This document shows positions 36,051 through 45,938 of a stretch of DNA of 64,000 nt, one piece after another. The notes below the pieces were generated by a model. The model was not told the DNA's origin, ran no database searches, and saw nothing but the letters and a program-made list of their open reading frames with translations. The DNA comes from Bacillota bacterium (GTDB lineage Bacteria; Bacillota; Clostridia; Lachnospirales; Lachnospiraceae): NCBI GenBank assembly GCA_023395555.1, contig JAEWYQ010000048.1:101627-165626 (forward strand), given 5' to 3'. A program made the translations under genes and the position numbers. The number at the start of each line of letters is the position of its first letter. Position 1 is the stretch's first letter.

Positions 36051-36935
36051 ATGAAGAAAGTAACGAAATTAGCAGCACTATTGTTAAGCCTTATTCTAGT
36101 GACGGCAGGCCTTGCCGCTTGCAAGGGAGGCACGGATGTCCCTGGCACCGATGGGACAAAGGGTTCGCCGGACAGCCAGGCAACCGCAAGAACCCTGGAG
36201 GAAATTAAGGAAAGCGGAAAGATTATTATTGGTGTATTCAGTGACAAGAAGCCTTTCGGATATGTGGATGAGAATGGGGAGTACCAGGGCTATGATGTGT
36301 ATTTCGGCAACCGGATTGCAGAGGATCTGAAGGTAAAAGCAGAATATGTTCCGGTGGAAGCGGCAAGCAGGGTGGAATACCTGGTTACTGCCAAGGTGGA
36401 TATTATACTGGCTAATTTCACCGTGACAAAGGAACGCGCGGAGAAGGTGGATTTTGCATTGCCCTATATGAAGGTGGCTCTGGGGGTGGTATCACCGGAT
36501 AAGGCGCTGATCACCGCGCCGGAGCAGCTGGAAGGGAAGACCCTGATTATCAGCAAGGGAACTACCGCAGAGACCTTCTTTACAGAGAATTATCCGGAGG
36601 TTAAGCTTCTGAAGTTCGATCAGTACAGTGAGGCTTACGGTGCTCTGTTAGATGGCAGGGGAGATGCCATGTCCACCGACAATACGGAGGTTCTGGCCTG
36701 GGCGCTTGAGAATCCGGGATTTTCCGTGGGAATTGAATCTCTGGGTAGCCTGGATACCATCGCGGCGGCGGTTCAGAAAGGAAATACGGAACTGTTAAAT
36801 TGGTTAAACGATGAAATCAAAGCCCTGGGTAAAGAGCAGTTCTTCCATGCGGCTTATGAGGAAACTCTGGCTCCGGTCTACGGTGATGCCGCATCCCCGG
36901 ATAATCTTGTTGTAGAGGGCGGAGTGATCGAGTAA
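36051..36935 (+). CDS. Cysteine-type solute-binding lipoprotein (CjaA-like)
   Basis: About 294 residues. The signal peptide ends in lipobox LAAC, then an SBP family 3 domain. Segments such as FGYVDENGEYQGYDV, VEAASRVEYL, VDIILANFTVTKERAEKVDFALPYMKVALGVV and GTTAETFF closely follow Campylobacter CjaA, a cysteine-binding protein, as I remember its sequence. The longest frame starts at 36006; ATG 36051 with AGAGGATAGGA is the proper start of the signal peptide. It captures the amino acid outside the cell for the preceding permeases and ATPase. Cysteine, or possibly cystine, is the best guess; the Cys-rich leader ORF supports it. Confidence 0.85.
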   Translation: MKKVTKLAALLLSLILVTAGLAACKGGTDVPGTDGTKGSPDSQATARTLEEIKESGKIIIGVFSDKKPFGYVDENGEYQGYDVYFGNRIAEDLKVKAEYVPVEAASRVEYLVTAKVDIILANFTVTKERAEKVDFALPYMKVALGVVSPDKALITAPEQLEGKTLIISKGTTAETFFTENYPEVKLLKFDQYSEAYGALLDGRGDAMSTDNTEVLAWALENPGFSVGIESLGSLDTIAAAVQKGNTELLNWLNDEIKALGKEQFFHAAYEETLAPVYGDAASPDNLVVEGGVIE

Positions 36936-36960
36936 CCTGGGAAAACATCCTGAAATAACA

Positions 36961-36996
36961 CAAACAGCCTGCACCGAAGTGGTGACAGGCTGTTTG
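36961..36996. terminator. Bidirectional terminator
   Basis: CAAACAGCCTG (36961-36971) pairs with CAGGCTGTTTG (36986-36996), with an inner CACC/GGTG stem. It separates the ABC operon from the convergent Ig-like protein gene. Confidence 0.88.
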
Positions 36997-37019
36997 TTTG
37001 AATCCGGAGCTTATGCTTC

Positions 37020-39653
37020 TTAATAATTCACAAAGGCATTCAGAACCGGATCAATAGTGGACGGATTATCACTTAAATCCGTAATATTGTTATTATCCAC
37101 ATAGATCTGTACATGGGTTCCGGCAGGAGGGGTATTATCCAATGCAATCAGAACAGTATCCCCGGAGACGGTGACCGTATTGCCTATCATATTTCCTGTA
37201 TTGCGTTCCCTTACCGTCACTGTCATGGTTCCCTGGATTTTTTCGCTGAACTTCACCTGTATTCCGCTCTTTGAGGCAGAATCATATTTTACGCTCAGAA
37301 GTTCCGGATCCTTATTCTCTATCAGGTTAATATCCTTGGAATAGCTGTCCATTTCGGCGGAAGTACCGTTATAGCCCCGTATTCCCGACACGGTTATTTT
37401 GCGCTTGCCGGAGCTGGTAATGGACCCTTTTTCGACGGTAAGACGTACCGTTGCTCCGTTTGCGGTGTTGCTCAGTAATTTGACCTCTTCCGTGGTGACA
37501 CCGGAAATTGCGTAATTGTTGGGATCCATGGCAGTTGCAACATCCAGCTGGTCGGCAAATTCAACATAGATAAAGGAATGATTTGCCTCGGATTGATAGA
37601 TGGAATACGGCTCGGCCAGCTTGATCACTCCTCCGGCTCCGCTGCCATTGCGTATGGTAATGGTCTTGCTGTAGCTTGAGTTCTGGAAGGTATCTCTTGC
37701 AAAGCCTTCCGGCAGCGTGAAGGTATAGTCCCCATACAGGGTCATATCACTCAGCAGCAGCTCGATAACATTGCCCACCGCACTGGCCTGGGTATATTGT
37801 AAGAAGCCCTGGATATTATCCCGTTGATTGGAAGACATGGTGTATTCCAGACTGTCCGTAGTCAGGTATAATTCTACCTTCTCGCTAAAGGTCAGTGTCA
37901 GTAAATTTAAAGCCGGATTGTAATCATGGGATATTATCTGGGGTCTGACCTTTTCCGTGGTGAAATTCACCTTAAAATCATACATTTTCTCAGCATAGGT
38001 ATCCTGGGGCAGTACATTGAAGCTGTCCCAGAAGCCGATGGACACGGTCTGGGTTCCGGATAAGGTCTGCTCATAGTAGGGCAGCTCATAGTTCACCTTC
38101 CGGTTGTCGTTGGCATCCACCTTACCGGAGGCATAGCTGCCATTGATATAGGAATAACCGGGAACCTTAATTGCTCTGCTGAAGGTGGCGGTAACCGTAT
38201 CATAAGCCGTTCGGATTATGGAAATAGGCCTTGCCTGTGCTTTGGAGGAGGTATCCGTTCGGAGTGTAACAATAACGCTGCCTCCGGTCAGCCGGTTGCC
38301 GGAAGTGTCCGTAACTCCCGATATGGCGATGGAAAATGTCTTATTATAATCGCCGGAATTAATTCCGGCCAGATCGATATAGACGGATTTGCCGTCCGAG
38401 CTGAAGGAGTAGTTGCTCTTCGTATTTAAAAAGCTGATGGAGCCGGCTGCGGCACTGGAGGAACCTGCTACAAGCTTTGCATCGGAGACGGTGAAGCTGC
38501 TGAAATCCATCTTTTCAGAAAATGTGATGATATTGGTCGTTCCGTTATCATTCAGCATGACCTGAACCAGGCGCGGTGCATCCGTATCCGGCGTCATGGG
38601 ATCCGGGGTACCGGAATTATCATCATCCGTACTGCCGCTGCCGGTGTTATTGGACGGATCGTCCGGCACTACGGCGGTATAATCCAATTCAAAATAATCA
38701 GGATAGACTGCTTCTCCACTGCTTGTCAGTATCCCTTTCTCAAAGGTGATGCCATAGTGTCCGTTAAAGTAGTTGTCCGCCGTGATGGTCAGGGTCTTCA
38801 GATTGCCGGACAGGGTCCCCCGCAGGATACCCGGATCCTTTGCTTCTCCCTCCGCGGAATCGAATCTGCTCAGTCTGATCTTACTGGACAGGGTCCCGTT
38901 GGAATTGATCACGGTGGAGGACTGGACGGGAGCCCCGAATTCAACCCGAATCTGTTTTGAATTAATGATGCTGGCGGAAAGTACTTCCGGGGCAGAGCCT
39001 ACCACCTCGATAATGACGGCATCTTTGACAATGCTCTTCTTGGCGGACTTTTCGTTGGATTCTCTGGCAGCCGTGGCTACCAGTACGATTTTCCCGCTTC
39101 GGAGAGCGGTCACCTTTCCCACCTTGCTGTCGTCAATCCGAACCGCATTGGGATTCGCGTCGTCACTGGAAGCATCCAGTGACCAATAGGTTTTATCTGT
39201 GGAATTGGAGGGGGAGAGAGTCCTGTTAAAATCGTAGCTCTCTCCGACTCTCATAATGTGAGCGCCGTTCTTTTCGCTGGTATTATTGATTTTAATTTTC
39301 TGGGCAGGGATAAGCACGGTAATATCACAGTATAAATATTTTGTTTTTCCATTGGAATAGGTGATTCTGCATTCTATTTCCGCGGTTCCCTTATTTACCG
39401 AGGTTACAAGTCCGCTGCTATCCACCTTGGCAACCTTTTTATTGGAGGAAGACCATTTATACTTGCTTTTTGCCGGTTTATTGGAAATTTTAAGCTGATA
39501 TTCCTCTCCGATACCATGAATCTCAACCTCCTTCTCTTTAAAAGCCGGAGTTGCGGCCTTCGCCGTCGCTGCTGTGCCATGCAGGAGCATCGGCAATGCG
39601 ATGGCGAATACTAAAAGTAGCCTTCTTATCCATCGTCCTGCTGTTCGCTTCAT
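37020..39653 (-). CDS. Large secreted protein with Ig-like domains
   Basis: An 877-residue exported protein. A signal peptide (about 1-33, ending in AKA) precedes a Big_2-type domain (about 35-115; KYKWSSSNKKVAKVDSSGLVTSVNKGTAEIECRI) and a second, poorer one (about 115-215). Several SbsA/Big_5-type Ig-like domains follow, each with a strand like ITFSEKMD, LTFSEKVEL or VKFSEKI. A Ser/Thr/Asp-rich linker lies near 330-355. No LPXTG, SLH or membrane anchor is seen, so attachment is unknown. It is likely a cell-surface structural or adhesive protein. It is divergent from the 1270-residue Ig-like protein, and the two may work together. Confidence 0.78.
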   Translation of the reverse strand: MKRTAGRWIRRLLLVFAIALPMLLHGTAATAKAATPAFKEKEVEIHGIGEEYQLKISNKPAKSKYKWSSSNKKVAKVDSSGLVTSVNKGTAEIECRITYSNGKTKYLYCDITVLIPAQKIKINNTSEKNGAHIMRVGESYDFNRTLSPSNSTDKTYWSLDASSDDANPNAVRIDDSKVGKVTALRSGKIVLVATAARESNEKSAKKSIVKDAVIIEVVGSAPEVLSASIINSKQIRVEFGAPVQSSTVINSNGTLSSKIRLSRFDSAEGEAKDPGILRGTLSGNLKTLTITADNYFNGHYGITFEKGILTSSGEAVYPDYFELDYTAVVPDDPSNNTGSGSTDDDNSGTPDPMTPDTDAPRLVQVMLNDNGTTNIITFSEKMDFSSFTVSDAKLVAGSSSAAAGSISFLNTKSNYSFSSDGKSVYIDLAGINSGDYNKTFSIAISGVTDTSGNRLTGGSVIVTLRTDTSSKAQARPISIIRTAYDTVTATFSRAIKVPGYSYINGSYASGKVDANDNRKVNYELPYYEQTLSGTQTVSIGFWDSFNVLPQDTYAEKMYDFKVNFTTEKVRPQIISHDYNPALNLLTLTFSEKVELYLTTDSLEYTMSSNQRDNIQGFLQYTQASAVGNVIELLLSDMTLYGDYTFTLPEGFARDTFQNSSYSKTITIRNGSGAGGVIKLAEPYSIYQSEANHSFIYVEFADQLDVATAMDPNNYAISGVTTEEVKLLSNTANGATVRLTVEKGSITSSGKRKITVSGIRGYNGTSAEMDSYSKDINLIENKDPELLSVKYDSASKSGIQVKFSEKIQGTMTVTVRERNTGNMIGNTVTVSGDTVLIALDNTPPAGTHVQIYVDNNNITDLSDNPSTIDPVLNAFVNY

Positions 39654-39701
39654 AAAACTAACCTCCTATTATCATAGATTATATCTTGCCTTTCTTTCCT
39701 A

Positions 39702-39730
39702 TCTATAGCATACCACAATATCATTGTCAA
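39702..39730 (-). promoter_or_regulatory. Promoter of the minus-strand Ig-like protein gene
   Basis: On the minus strand: TTGACA (39730-39725), 17 bases, TATAGA (39707-39702), about 50 bases before the start codon, with TAGGAGG in between as ribosome site. Confidence 0.72.
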
Positions 39731-39881
39731 AAAAATGGCAGCTTTGCAAATTCTTATCAGTAATATTTCCTATCTGTCACAAAAATGCCAAATGTTACAA
39801 ATAAAATGAATACGAAAAAACTAATTAATATGGAATACCCATCCGATATATTGATTAAGATATGGTTTAGGAGGTTATCAA

Positions 39882-42800
39882 ATGAGCAGGATAAAAAAGG
39901 TTGGTATATCCCTTGTATTTGGCGTTTTCTTTCTGTTATTCTTCTTCTCAATCAGGCCGGAACAGGCATATGCATCGGCAGCCCCGAGGCCGAAGTTCTA
40001 CTTTAGAATAGGAGGAACTGAGGTTAAGGATGGCGGCACAGTTAAATTAAACGGTATAGTGAATGAGACGGACATTATTGTTCAGGCAGACGACTGGATG
40101 GAAGATTATACAGTGGAGTGGACCTCCTCAACAGATGTGGTAACACTTTCATTTACGGATGCCGAGCATAAGAACGGAAGGCTGAAGCGCAATGGTCCGG
40201 GCTTTTCCACTATAGTAGCGACGATTAAAACAGGGGGATACACTCTGAGAATAAGCTGCATTATAGAGATAAAGCTTGAGGTGAACTGGGTTAAAACCAA
40301 GCATGTTGCGGCAAAAACATCAGGGGGAACGGACAGCTATGTAGTTCAGCTGAGGTTGAGTGATTTACCGGATACCCAGACAATTTACATGAAATATGCG
40401 GATGCCGAGACAGGAACCGGTACGGTGAGCGGCAGCCCGATTGAAACGGGGATTGAATTTACAAGCAGTGATACTTCGGTGGTTGAAGTGGATTCGAAGG
40501 GTAAGCTCACGCCAAAGGGAGGAGGCAGCGCTGATATCACAGTCAGCAGCACCACCTATTCCGGTTCGGACAAGCCCATGACAGCGAAGGTCAGGGTGGT
40601 TGTAGTGCCGACCTTCCAGATCTCCTGGGATGAGAACGGTGCAACCAGGACAGAGGACTCATGGTATCCGAAGAACAAGAAGACCCCAGTGAGGGATGTT
40701 CCTTCTAATTTTATCGTAAGATCCAATGCGCAGATTGCGGAAACATTAAAATGGGAGGTCTGGGATTGCACCGGGCAGACACCTAAGAAGCTTTCTGCAA
40801 ATTCGGCGAAGCTGGAGTATATTGTTAGCAATGTGGGCGAAAGCGTAACCTTCCGCAATGTGAAGGCGGGCACCTATGAGATACGGGCCTATGCCGGCCA
40901 GGACTATACGGAACAAAGCGGTGCTGTTGAGTATGCTTATATGAGAATTGTGGTTCCGATCCGAATGGACGATACAAGTATTGTAATGCAGGTAGGGGAT
41001 ACCTATGATATTTTTAAAAACTCCAATATACCCATGGCAGATGCATTTACCTATACACCTCAAAACCCTAATATAGTGGGACTTGAAAAAGGCAAAGTGG
41101 GTGTCATAGAGGCAAAACTCAAGGGGTCAACCTCGGTTATCTGTAAGCTGGTGCCCGGATGGCAGCTCTATCCTGAATGGACACCGGATTTAAAAGATGA
41201 ATTTATAATTGATGTAAGGGTAATTGACGGGATATCCCTTAATATGGGCAATGCCACGATGTATGTGGGGGGAACCCTGCAGCTGGTTGCCGATGTTACA
41301 GATAAATCCCAGCCGGTGTGGTCTTCCAGCAATGAGAAGGTAGCGACGGTCAAGGATGGACTTGTTACCGCAAAGGCGCAGGGAGAGACCAATATTACAG
41401 CTTCCGTGACCATTGACGGAGTAGTTAAGAAGGCAATCTGTAAGTTAAGAGTAGAAAAGACGGTAACCAAGATTGTTCTGGATCCGGCGAAAAAGACCAT
41501 AGCAATCGGTGAAAATCTTGGACTGGCCGCTATAACGACACCTAGTGATCTGACCGTTAATTTAATATGGAAATCTTCCGATGAGAGTGTGGTCAAAATT
41601 GTGGAAAGCACGGCAAAGATGGCAATGGTACAGGGCAGATCAGGAGGAACTGCGGTAATCTCTGCGATTAATGAGGACAATGTGGTTGTAGGATATTGCC
41701 ATATCACTGTCCGTCAGCCGGTTATCAAGATTGAGCTGTCCGAATATAAGATTGTTGCAGATTTAAACGGGAGGCTAATTCAGCTCAATGCCATCGTGCG
41801 TCCCGATAACGCGGAGAATAAGGAGATACTCTGGAGCTCTACTGATACAAGCAAGGCTACAGTGGACAAGAACGGCCTGGTAACGGTGAAGAAGCCGGGA
41901 ACGGTATCCATCATTGCGACCTCGAAGGACAGTCCTGAGGTTACAGCCGTATGTAATATTGATATTCTGATTCCCGTCAATTCCATCAACCTGGATACTA
42001 CGGAGAAAGTTATGAATGTCGGGGATACCCTGCGGCTGTCCTATACCATGAATCCGGTGGATGCCAGCACTAACAGCGTAAGCTGGACCTCGACGAATCC
42101 CAGGGTTGCAACGGTGAACGGAACGGGGCTGGTTACTGCAAAAGCGCCCGGAACAGCGGTTATTATATTGAAGTCCGAGGACGGAGGGTATACCTCCTAT
42201 TGTACCATCACAGTAAAACGGATTGCCGCAGGCATCAAGCTGGATGCATCGGCATTGAATCTGAAGACAGGGGAGACCTATGCGTTAAAAGCAACCTTGA
42301 CGCCTGCCGACAGTACGGAGGCGAAGATCACCTGGGAAACCAGTGATGCCAGGGTTGCAACGGTGGATGCCAGCGGCAAGATCACCGCAAAGGCAACGGG
42401 CTCCGCTATCATCGCAGCAAAGCTGGAGACAGGCGCCACCGTATACTGTAAGGTGAATGTAACCACGCCGGTAAGCGGATTGCTGATGAACTTTACAGAG
42501 AAGACAATTTACAAGGGAGAAACCTTAAAGCTCAAGGTATCCGTTACGCCCAGCAATGCCACTCTGATGGATGTGACCTGGACCAGCTCCAACAACACCA
42601 TTGCAACGGTGGATGAGAGCGGTGAAGTGACGGCGGTTGCCGGGGGTACGGCAATCATTACCTGTAAGACAAAGGACGGCGGTTATACAGCCAATTGTGT
42701 ACTGACGGTGCGGGAAGGGGTTACCAATGTCAGCCTGAATCATCAGACATACTATCTGGGAGTGGACAAGTCGGTAACACTGGTTGCCACGGTATCCTCC

Positions 42801-43694
42801 CCCTCTGCAACAAATCAGGAGATCATCTGGTCCACCAGCAATTCCAAGATTGCAACCGTGAATCAGAAGGGTAAGGTAACAGCGAAGAAGATAGGAAATG
42901 TTACAATTACAGCCATGGCTGCAGACGGAAGCGAAGCGGAAGCGACTTGTGAGATACAGGTGGTGAAGCCGGTGGAAAGCGTTTCCTTAAACAGCTCCAG
43001 TATTTCTCTGATGGTGGGGCAGACCAGGAAACTGAAAGTGACGGTAAAGCCTGGGGATGCAACCCTCAAGGCGGCGAAATGGACGTCCAGTGATCCCAGT
43101 GTGGCCATAGTTGATGAGGAAGGCGAGATCATTGCAGTGAAAGCGGGCAATACGACAATTACCGCAGAGGCTCTGGATAACAGCGGGAAGAAGGCGATAT
43201 GCTATGTGGTTGTATATGAACGCGTCGCCTCTACGGGAGTAACCCTCCAGGACAAGCAGATTGTAATGGTTGCGGGAGAAGAAAAGGTGGTAACCAGCGT
43301 TCTTACTCCGGCCACTACCACGGATAAACTTACCTGGAGTACGGATAATGCGGCAGTAGCAAGGGTGGATAAGAACACGGGCAGAATCACTGCGAGAGCG
43401 AAAGGTGTTGCTTATATTACGGCAATGACCGACTCCGGAAAGACGGCCCAGGTAGAGGTAAAGGTAATCGGACTGAATATGACGGAGCTGACGCTGGAAC
43501 AGTATACCACATATCCTTACCGGCTGCAGGTGGAGGGAACGGACTCGGCAGTCAGCTGGAGCATTGATAATCCCAAGGTGGCGGATGTGACCAATGGAAC
43601 CGTCAGCACCAGAGGGGTAGGTAAGGCAACGATCACCGCTACGGTGAACGGCCGCAAGCTGACCTGCAAGCTTACCGTAACCAAGATCAAATAA
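39882..43694 (+). CDS. Giant secreted protein with about ten Big_2 Ig-like repeats
   Basis: A 1270-residue exported protein. The signal peptide (about 1-32) ends in AYASA. Residues 35-445 hold divergent Ig-like domains. From about 445 to the end are some ten Big_2 repeats of about 80 residues, each built around W(S/T)S(S/T)(D/N)..VATVD..G.VTAKA.GTA.I. No cell-wall anchor is visible. TTAGGAGG precedes the ATG. Such repeat chains form long stalks in adhesins and surface-layer-associated proteins, but no ligand-binding head is recognisable. A good terminator follows. Function beyond surface structure is not predictable. Confidence 0.82.
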   Translation: MSRIKKVGISLVFGVFFLLFFFSIRPEQAYASAAPRPKFYFRIGGTEVKDGGTVKLNGIVNETDIIVQADDWMEDYTVEWTSSTDVVTLSFTDAEHKNGRLKRNGPGFSTIVATIKTGGYTLRISCIIEIKLEVNWVKTKHVAAKTSGGTDSYVVQLRLSDLPDTQTIYMKYADAETGTGTVSGSPIETGIEFTSSDTSVVEVDSKGKLTPKGGGSADITVSSTTYSGSDKPMTAKVRVVVVPTFQISWDENGATRTEDSWYPKNKKTPVRDVPSNFIVRSNAQIAETLKWEVWDCTGQTPKKLSANSAKLEYIVSNVGESVTFRNVKAGTYEIRAYAGQDYTEQSGAVEYAYMRIVVPIRMDDTSIVMQVGDTYDIFKNSNIPMADAFTYTPQNPNIVGLEKGKVGVIEAKLKGSTSVICKLVPGWQLYPEWTPDLKDEFIIDVRVIDGISLNMGNATMYVGGTLQLVADVTDKSQPVWSSSNEKVATVKDGLVTAKAQGETNITASVTIDGVVKKAICKLRVEKTVTKIVLDPAKKTIAIGENLGLAAITTPSDLTVNLIWKSSDESVVKIVESTAKMAMVQGRSGGTAVISAINEDNVVVGYCHITVRQPVIKIELSEYKIVADLNGRLIQLNAIVRPDNAENKEILWSSTDTSKATVDKNGLVTVKKPGTVSIIATSKDSPEVTAVCNIDILIPVNSINLDTTEKVMNVGDTLRLSYTMNPVDASTNSVSWTSTNPRVATVNGTGLVTAKAPGTAVIILKSEDGGYTSYCTITVKRIAAGIKLDASALNLKTGETYALKATLTPADSTEAKITWETSDARVATVDASGKITAKATGSAIIAAKLETGATVYCKVNVTTPVSGLLMNFTEKTIYKGETLKLKVSVTPSNATLMDVTWTSSNNTIATVDESGEVTAVAGGTAIITCKTKDGGYTANCVLTVREGVTNVSLNHQTYYLGVDKSVTLVATVSSPSATNQEIIWSTSNSKIATVNQKGKVTAKKIGNVTITAMAADGSEAEATCEIQVVKPVESVSLNSSSISLMVGQTRKLKVTVKPGDATLKAAKWTSSDPSVAIVDEEGEIIAVKAGNTTITAEALDNSGKKAICYVVVYERVASTGVTLQDKQIVMVAGEEKVVTSVLTPATTTDKLTWSTDNAAVARVDKNTGRITARAKGVAYITAMTDSGKTAQVEVKVIGLNMTELTLEQYTTYPYRLQVEGTDSAVSWSIDNPKVADVTNGTVSTRGVGKATITATVNGRKLTCKLTVTKIK

Positions 43695-43732
43695 ACTGCC
43701 GGGTCTATTCCCCGCAGCTTGGATAAAGAACG

Positions 43733-43777
43733 GCTCATAAAGCATATCTCCGAATGTGGCTTTATGAGCTGTTTTTA
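43733..43777 (+). terminator. Terminator after the giant Ig-like protein
   Basis: GCTCATAAAGC (43733-43743) pairs perfectly with GCTTTATGAGC (43759-43769), followed by TGTTTTT. Confidence 0.9.
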
Positions 43778-43850
43778 TAAAACAGTTTATGGATATTGAA
43801 TAGAAGCCGGGTGATTTTCTGGCAATAACCAACAGAGTTTGAACAAAGGA

Positions 43851-43983
43851 TTGCGGCAAAAAAGCCCTTGTGATACAATGAAAGCGGAATGAGGATAGTG
43901 CGAGAAAGACATTCGCACAGCAAGCTTGCTCGTGATCATGTGATCGGAGCTGGAGATCATGAGTGCGCTTTTCATGATATAAT
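43851..43983 (+). promoter_or_regulatory. recN promoters and structured leader
   Basis: TTGCGG (43851-43856), 17 bases, TACAAT (43874-43879) forms one promoter; an extended -10 TGATATAAT (43975-43983) may be a second. Between them lie inverted repeats: GTGCGA/TCGCAC (43898-43918), the palindrome AGCAAGCTTGCT (43919-43930), GCTC...GAGC (43928-43950) and ATCATGA/TCATGAT (43956-43978). I see no LexA box. The function of the hairpins is unknown. Confidence 0.5.
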
Positions 43984-44025
43984 ACTTGCAGAACGTATGT
44001 TTCGAAACGAAAAGAGGGATACTAA

Positions 44026-45711
44026 TTGTTAATCGGCTTGCATGTGAAGAATTTTGCAATTATTAATGAAGTTGAGATTGATTTTAAGGACCATCTGAAT
44101 ATTATGACAGGGGAGACCGGTGCGGGAAAATCAATTATTATCGGTTCTGTTAATGCTGCCCTTGGAGCGAAGATCAGCAAGGATATTGTGAGAAACGGAG
44201 CGGAATATGCTCTGGTGGAGCTTGTATTTGAGACAAAGGATGAAGCCGTCTTTCATGCCATGCGTGAGCTTGATATTCCTGTGGAGGGTGATCAGATCAT
44301 AATCTCCCGCAAGATCATGGCCGGAAGAAGTATCTGCAGAATTAACGGAGAGAATGTGACAGCCTCTGCCCTGGCTGCGATTGCAGGAATGCTGATTGAT
44401 ATCCATGGACAGCATGAACACCAGTCCCTTCTGAACAAGGCAAAGCATCTGGAGATCGTGGACCGCTTTGCCCGGGATGAGATCGGAGACCTGAAGGCCG
44501 AGCTGGAGGAGAGCTATAAGGAATACCAGAGGCTCAGGCAGGAGTATGAGCATTCCGGAATGGATGAAGAGAAGAGACTGCGGGAAATTGCCTTTTTAGA
44601 ATATGAAGTGAATGAAATTAAGAGCGCAGCATTGGTGCCGGGTGAAGATGAGGAGCTGGCGGTGCGGTATAAGAAGCTGTCCAACGCCAATATCCTGTCG
44701 GAAGGCTTGCAGAATACCTACCGGTATACCGGATATGATGCCGCTGCTGCAGGGGATTCTGTGGGACGTGCTCTTCGCCAGCTGATGAAGCTGACGGAAT
44801 ATGATGAAGAGATCGGCGGTTTTTTGAATCAGGTATCCGAGATTGACGGTCTGCTGAATGATTTAAACAGGGACCTTTCCCAGTATATTGCCGATATGGA
44901 GAATCCGGAGGAGGAGCTGGAGGAGGTCACCAGGAGACTGGATCGGATCAATCATTTAAAATCAAAATATGGTAATTCCATGGAGCAGATCCTTAATTAC
45001 TGTAAGGACTGTGAGGAAAAGCTATCCAGATACCGGGATTATGACGAATATATGGACAAGCTGGGCAAGGAGCTTGCTTCGGCCCAGAACAGGCTGGAGC
45101 AGTTATGCAGCAGCCTGTCCGCAATTCGCAAGAGCAAGGCGAAGGAGTTGACAGGGCGGATCAGGGAAGCTCTCGTTGCTTTGAATTTTCTTGAGGTTAG
45201 ATTTGATATGGTCTTTGAACAGGCCTCGCATTATTCTCCCAACGGCTATGATGACGGTGAATTCATTCTGTCCACGAATCCGGGAGAAGCGTTAAAGCCG
45301 CTGTCAAAGGTTGCCTCAGGAGGAGAGCTTTCCCGTATCATGCTGGGAATAAAATCAGTGCTGGCCGAGAAGGATGAGATTGAGACTTTGATTTTTGATG
45401 AAATTGATGTTGGTATCAGCGGAAGGACGGCCCAAAAGGTATCGGAGCAGCTTTCCTTGATCGCCAGGCATCATCAGATTATCTGCATCACCCATCTGGC
45501 ACAGATTGCGGCGATGGCGGATGCCCATTATGTGATAGAGAAGGAGACGGACGGAGTGTCAACCCAGACGGTGATCCGAACCTTGAAGGAAAGCGAGACC
45601 ATCGACGAATTATCCCGTCTTCTGGGCGGTGCACAGATTACGGAACGTGTGCGTGAGAGCGCAAGAGAGATGAAAGAATTGGCATCTGCTGCTAAAAAAT
45701 ACATCCTTTAA
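44026..45711 (+). CDS. recN: DNA repair ATPase RecN
   Basis: A 561-residue SMC-like RecN, normal in length. Walker A GETGAGKS is near residues 29-36, two coiled-coil arms span about 150-350, and the C-terminal lobe has the signature LSRIMLGIKS and Walker B LIFDEIDVGISG. It starts at TTG 44026, supported by AGAGGG upstream. RecN gathers around double-strand breaks and helps recombination repair. The order recN-spoIVB-spo0A matches that of Bacillus subtilis and many clostridia. Confidence 0.95.
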   Translation: MLIGLHVKNFAIINEVEIDFKDHLNIMTGETGAGKSIIIGSVNAALGAKISKDIVRNGAEYALVELVFETKDEAVFHAMRELDIPVEGDQIIISRKIMAGRSICRINGENVTASALAAIAGMLIDIHGQHEHQSLLNKAKHLEIVDRFARDEIGDLKAELEESYKEYQRLRQEYEHSGMDEEKRLREIAFLEYEVNEIKSAALVPGEDEELAVRYKKLSNANILSEGLQNTYRYTGYDAAAAGDSVGRALRQLMKLTEYDEEIGGFLNQVSEIDGLLNDLNRDLSQYIADMENPEEELEEVTRRLDRINHLKSKYGNSMEQILNYCKDCEEKLSRYRDYDEYMDKLGKELASAQNRLEQLCSSLSAIRKSKAKELTGRIREALVALNFLEVRFDMVFEQASHYSPNGYDDGEFILSTNPGEALKPLSKVASGGELSRIMLGIKSVLAEKDEIETLIFDEIDVGISGRTAQKVSEQLSLIARHHQIICITHLAQIAAMADAHYVIEKETDGVSTQTVIRTLKESETIDELSRLLGGAQITERVRESAREMKELASAAKKYIL

Positions 45712-45742
45712 AAAACTAAAAAAGAGAGAATACTTACGGTGA

Positions 45743-45771
45743 GGATATACAATACTATGTATATCCTTTTT
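45743..45771 (+). terminator. Terminator after recN
   Basis: GGATATAC (45743-45750) pairs with GTATATCC (45759-45766), followed by TTTTT. Confidence 0.85.
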
Positions 45772-45938
45772 CGATTCTCAGCTGAGAAACTGCGTAAAAT
45801 AGGGAAAAAATATAACAGATCAGCCTATGGCGGTGAGGAAGACGTAGTGCTCTCTCTCACACAGGATGGAAGACATATGACTGGATTTGCACAGGTTGAT
45901 CTATTATAAAAACTTGATAGAGGGTATGAGGTGAAAGG

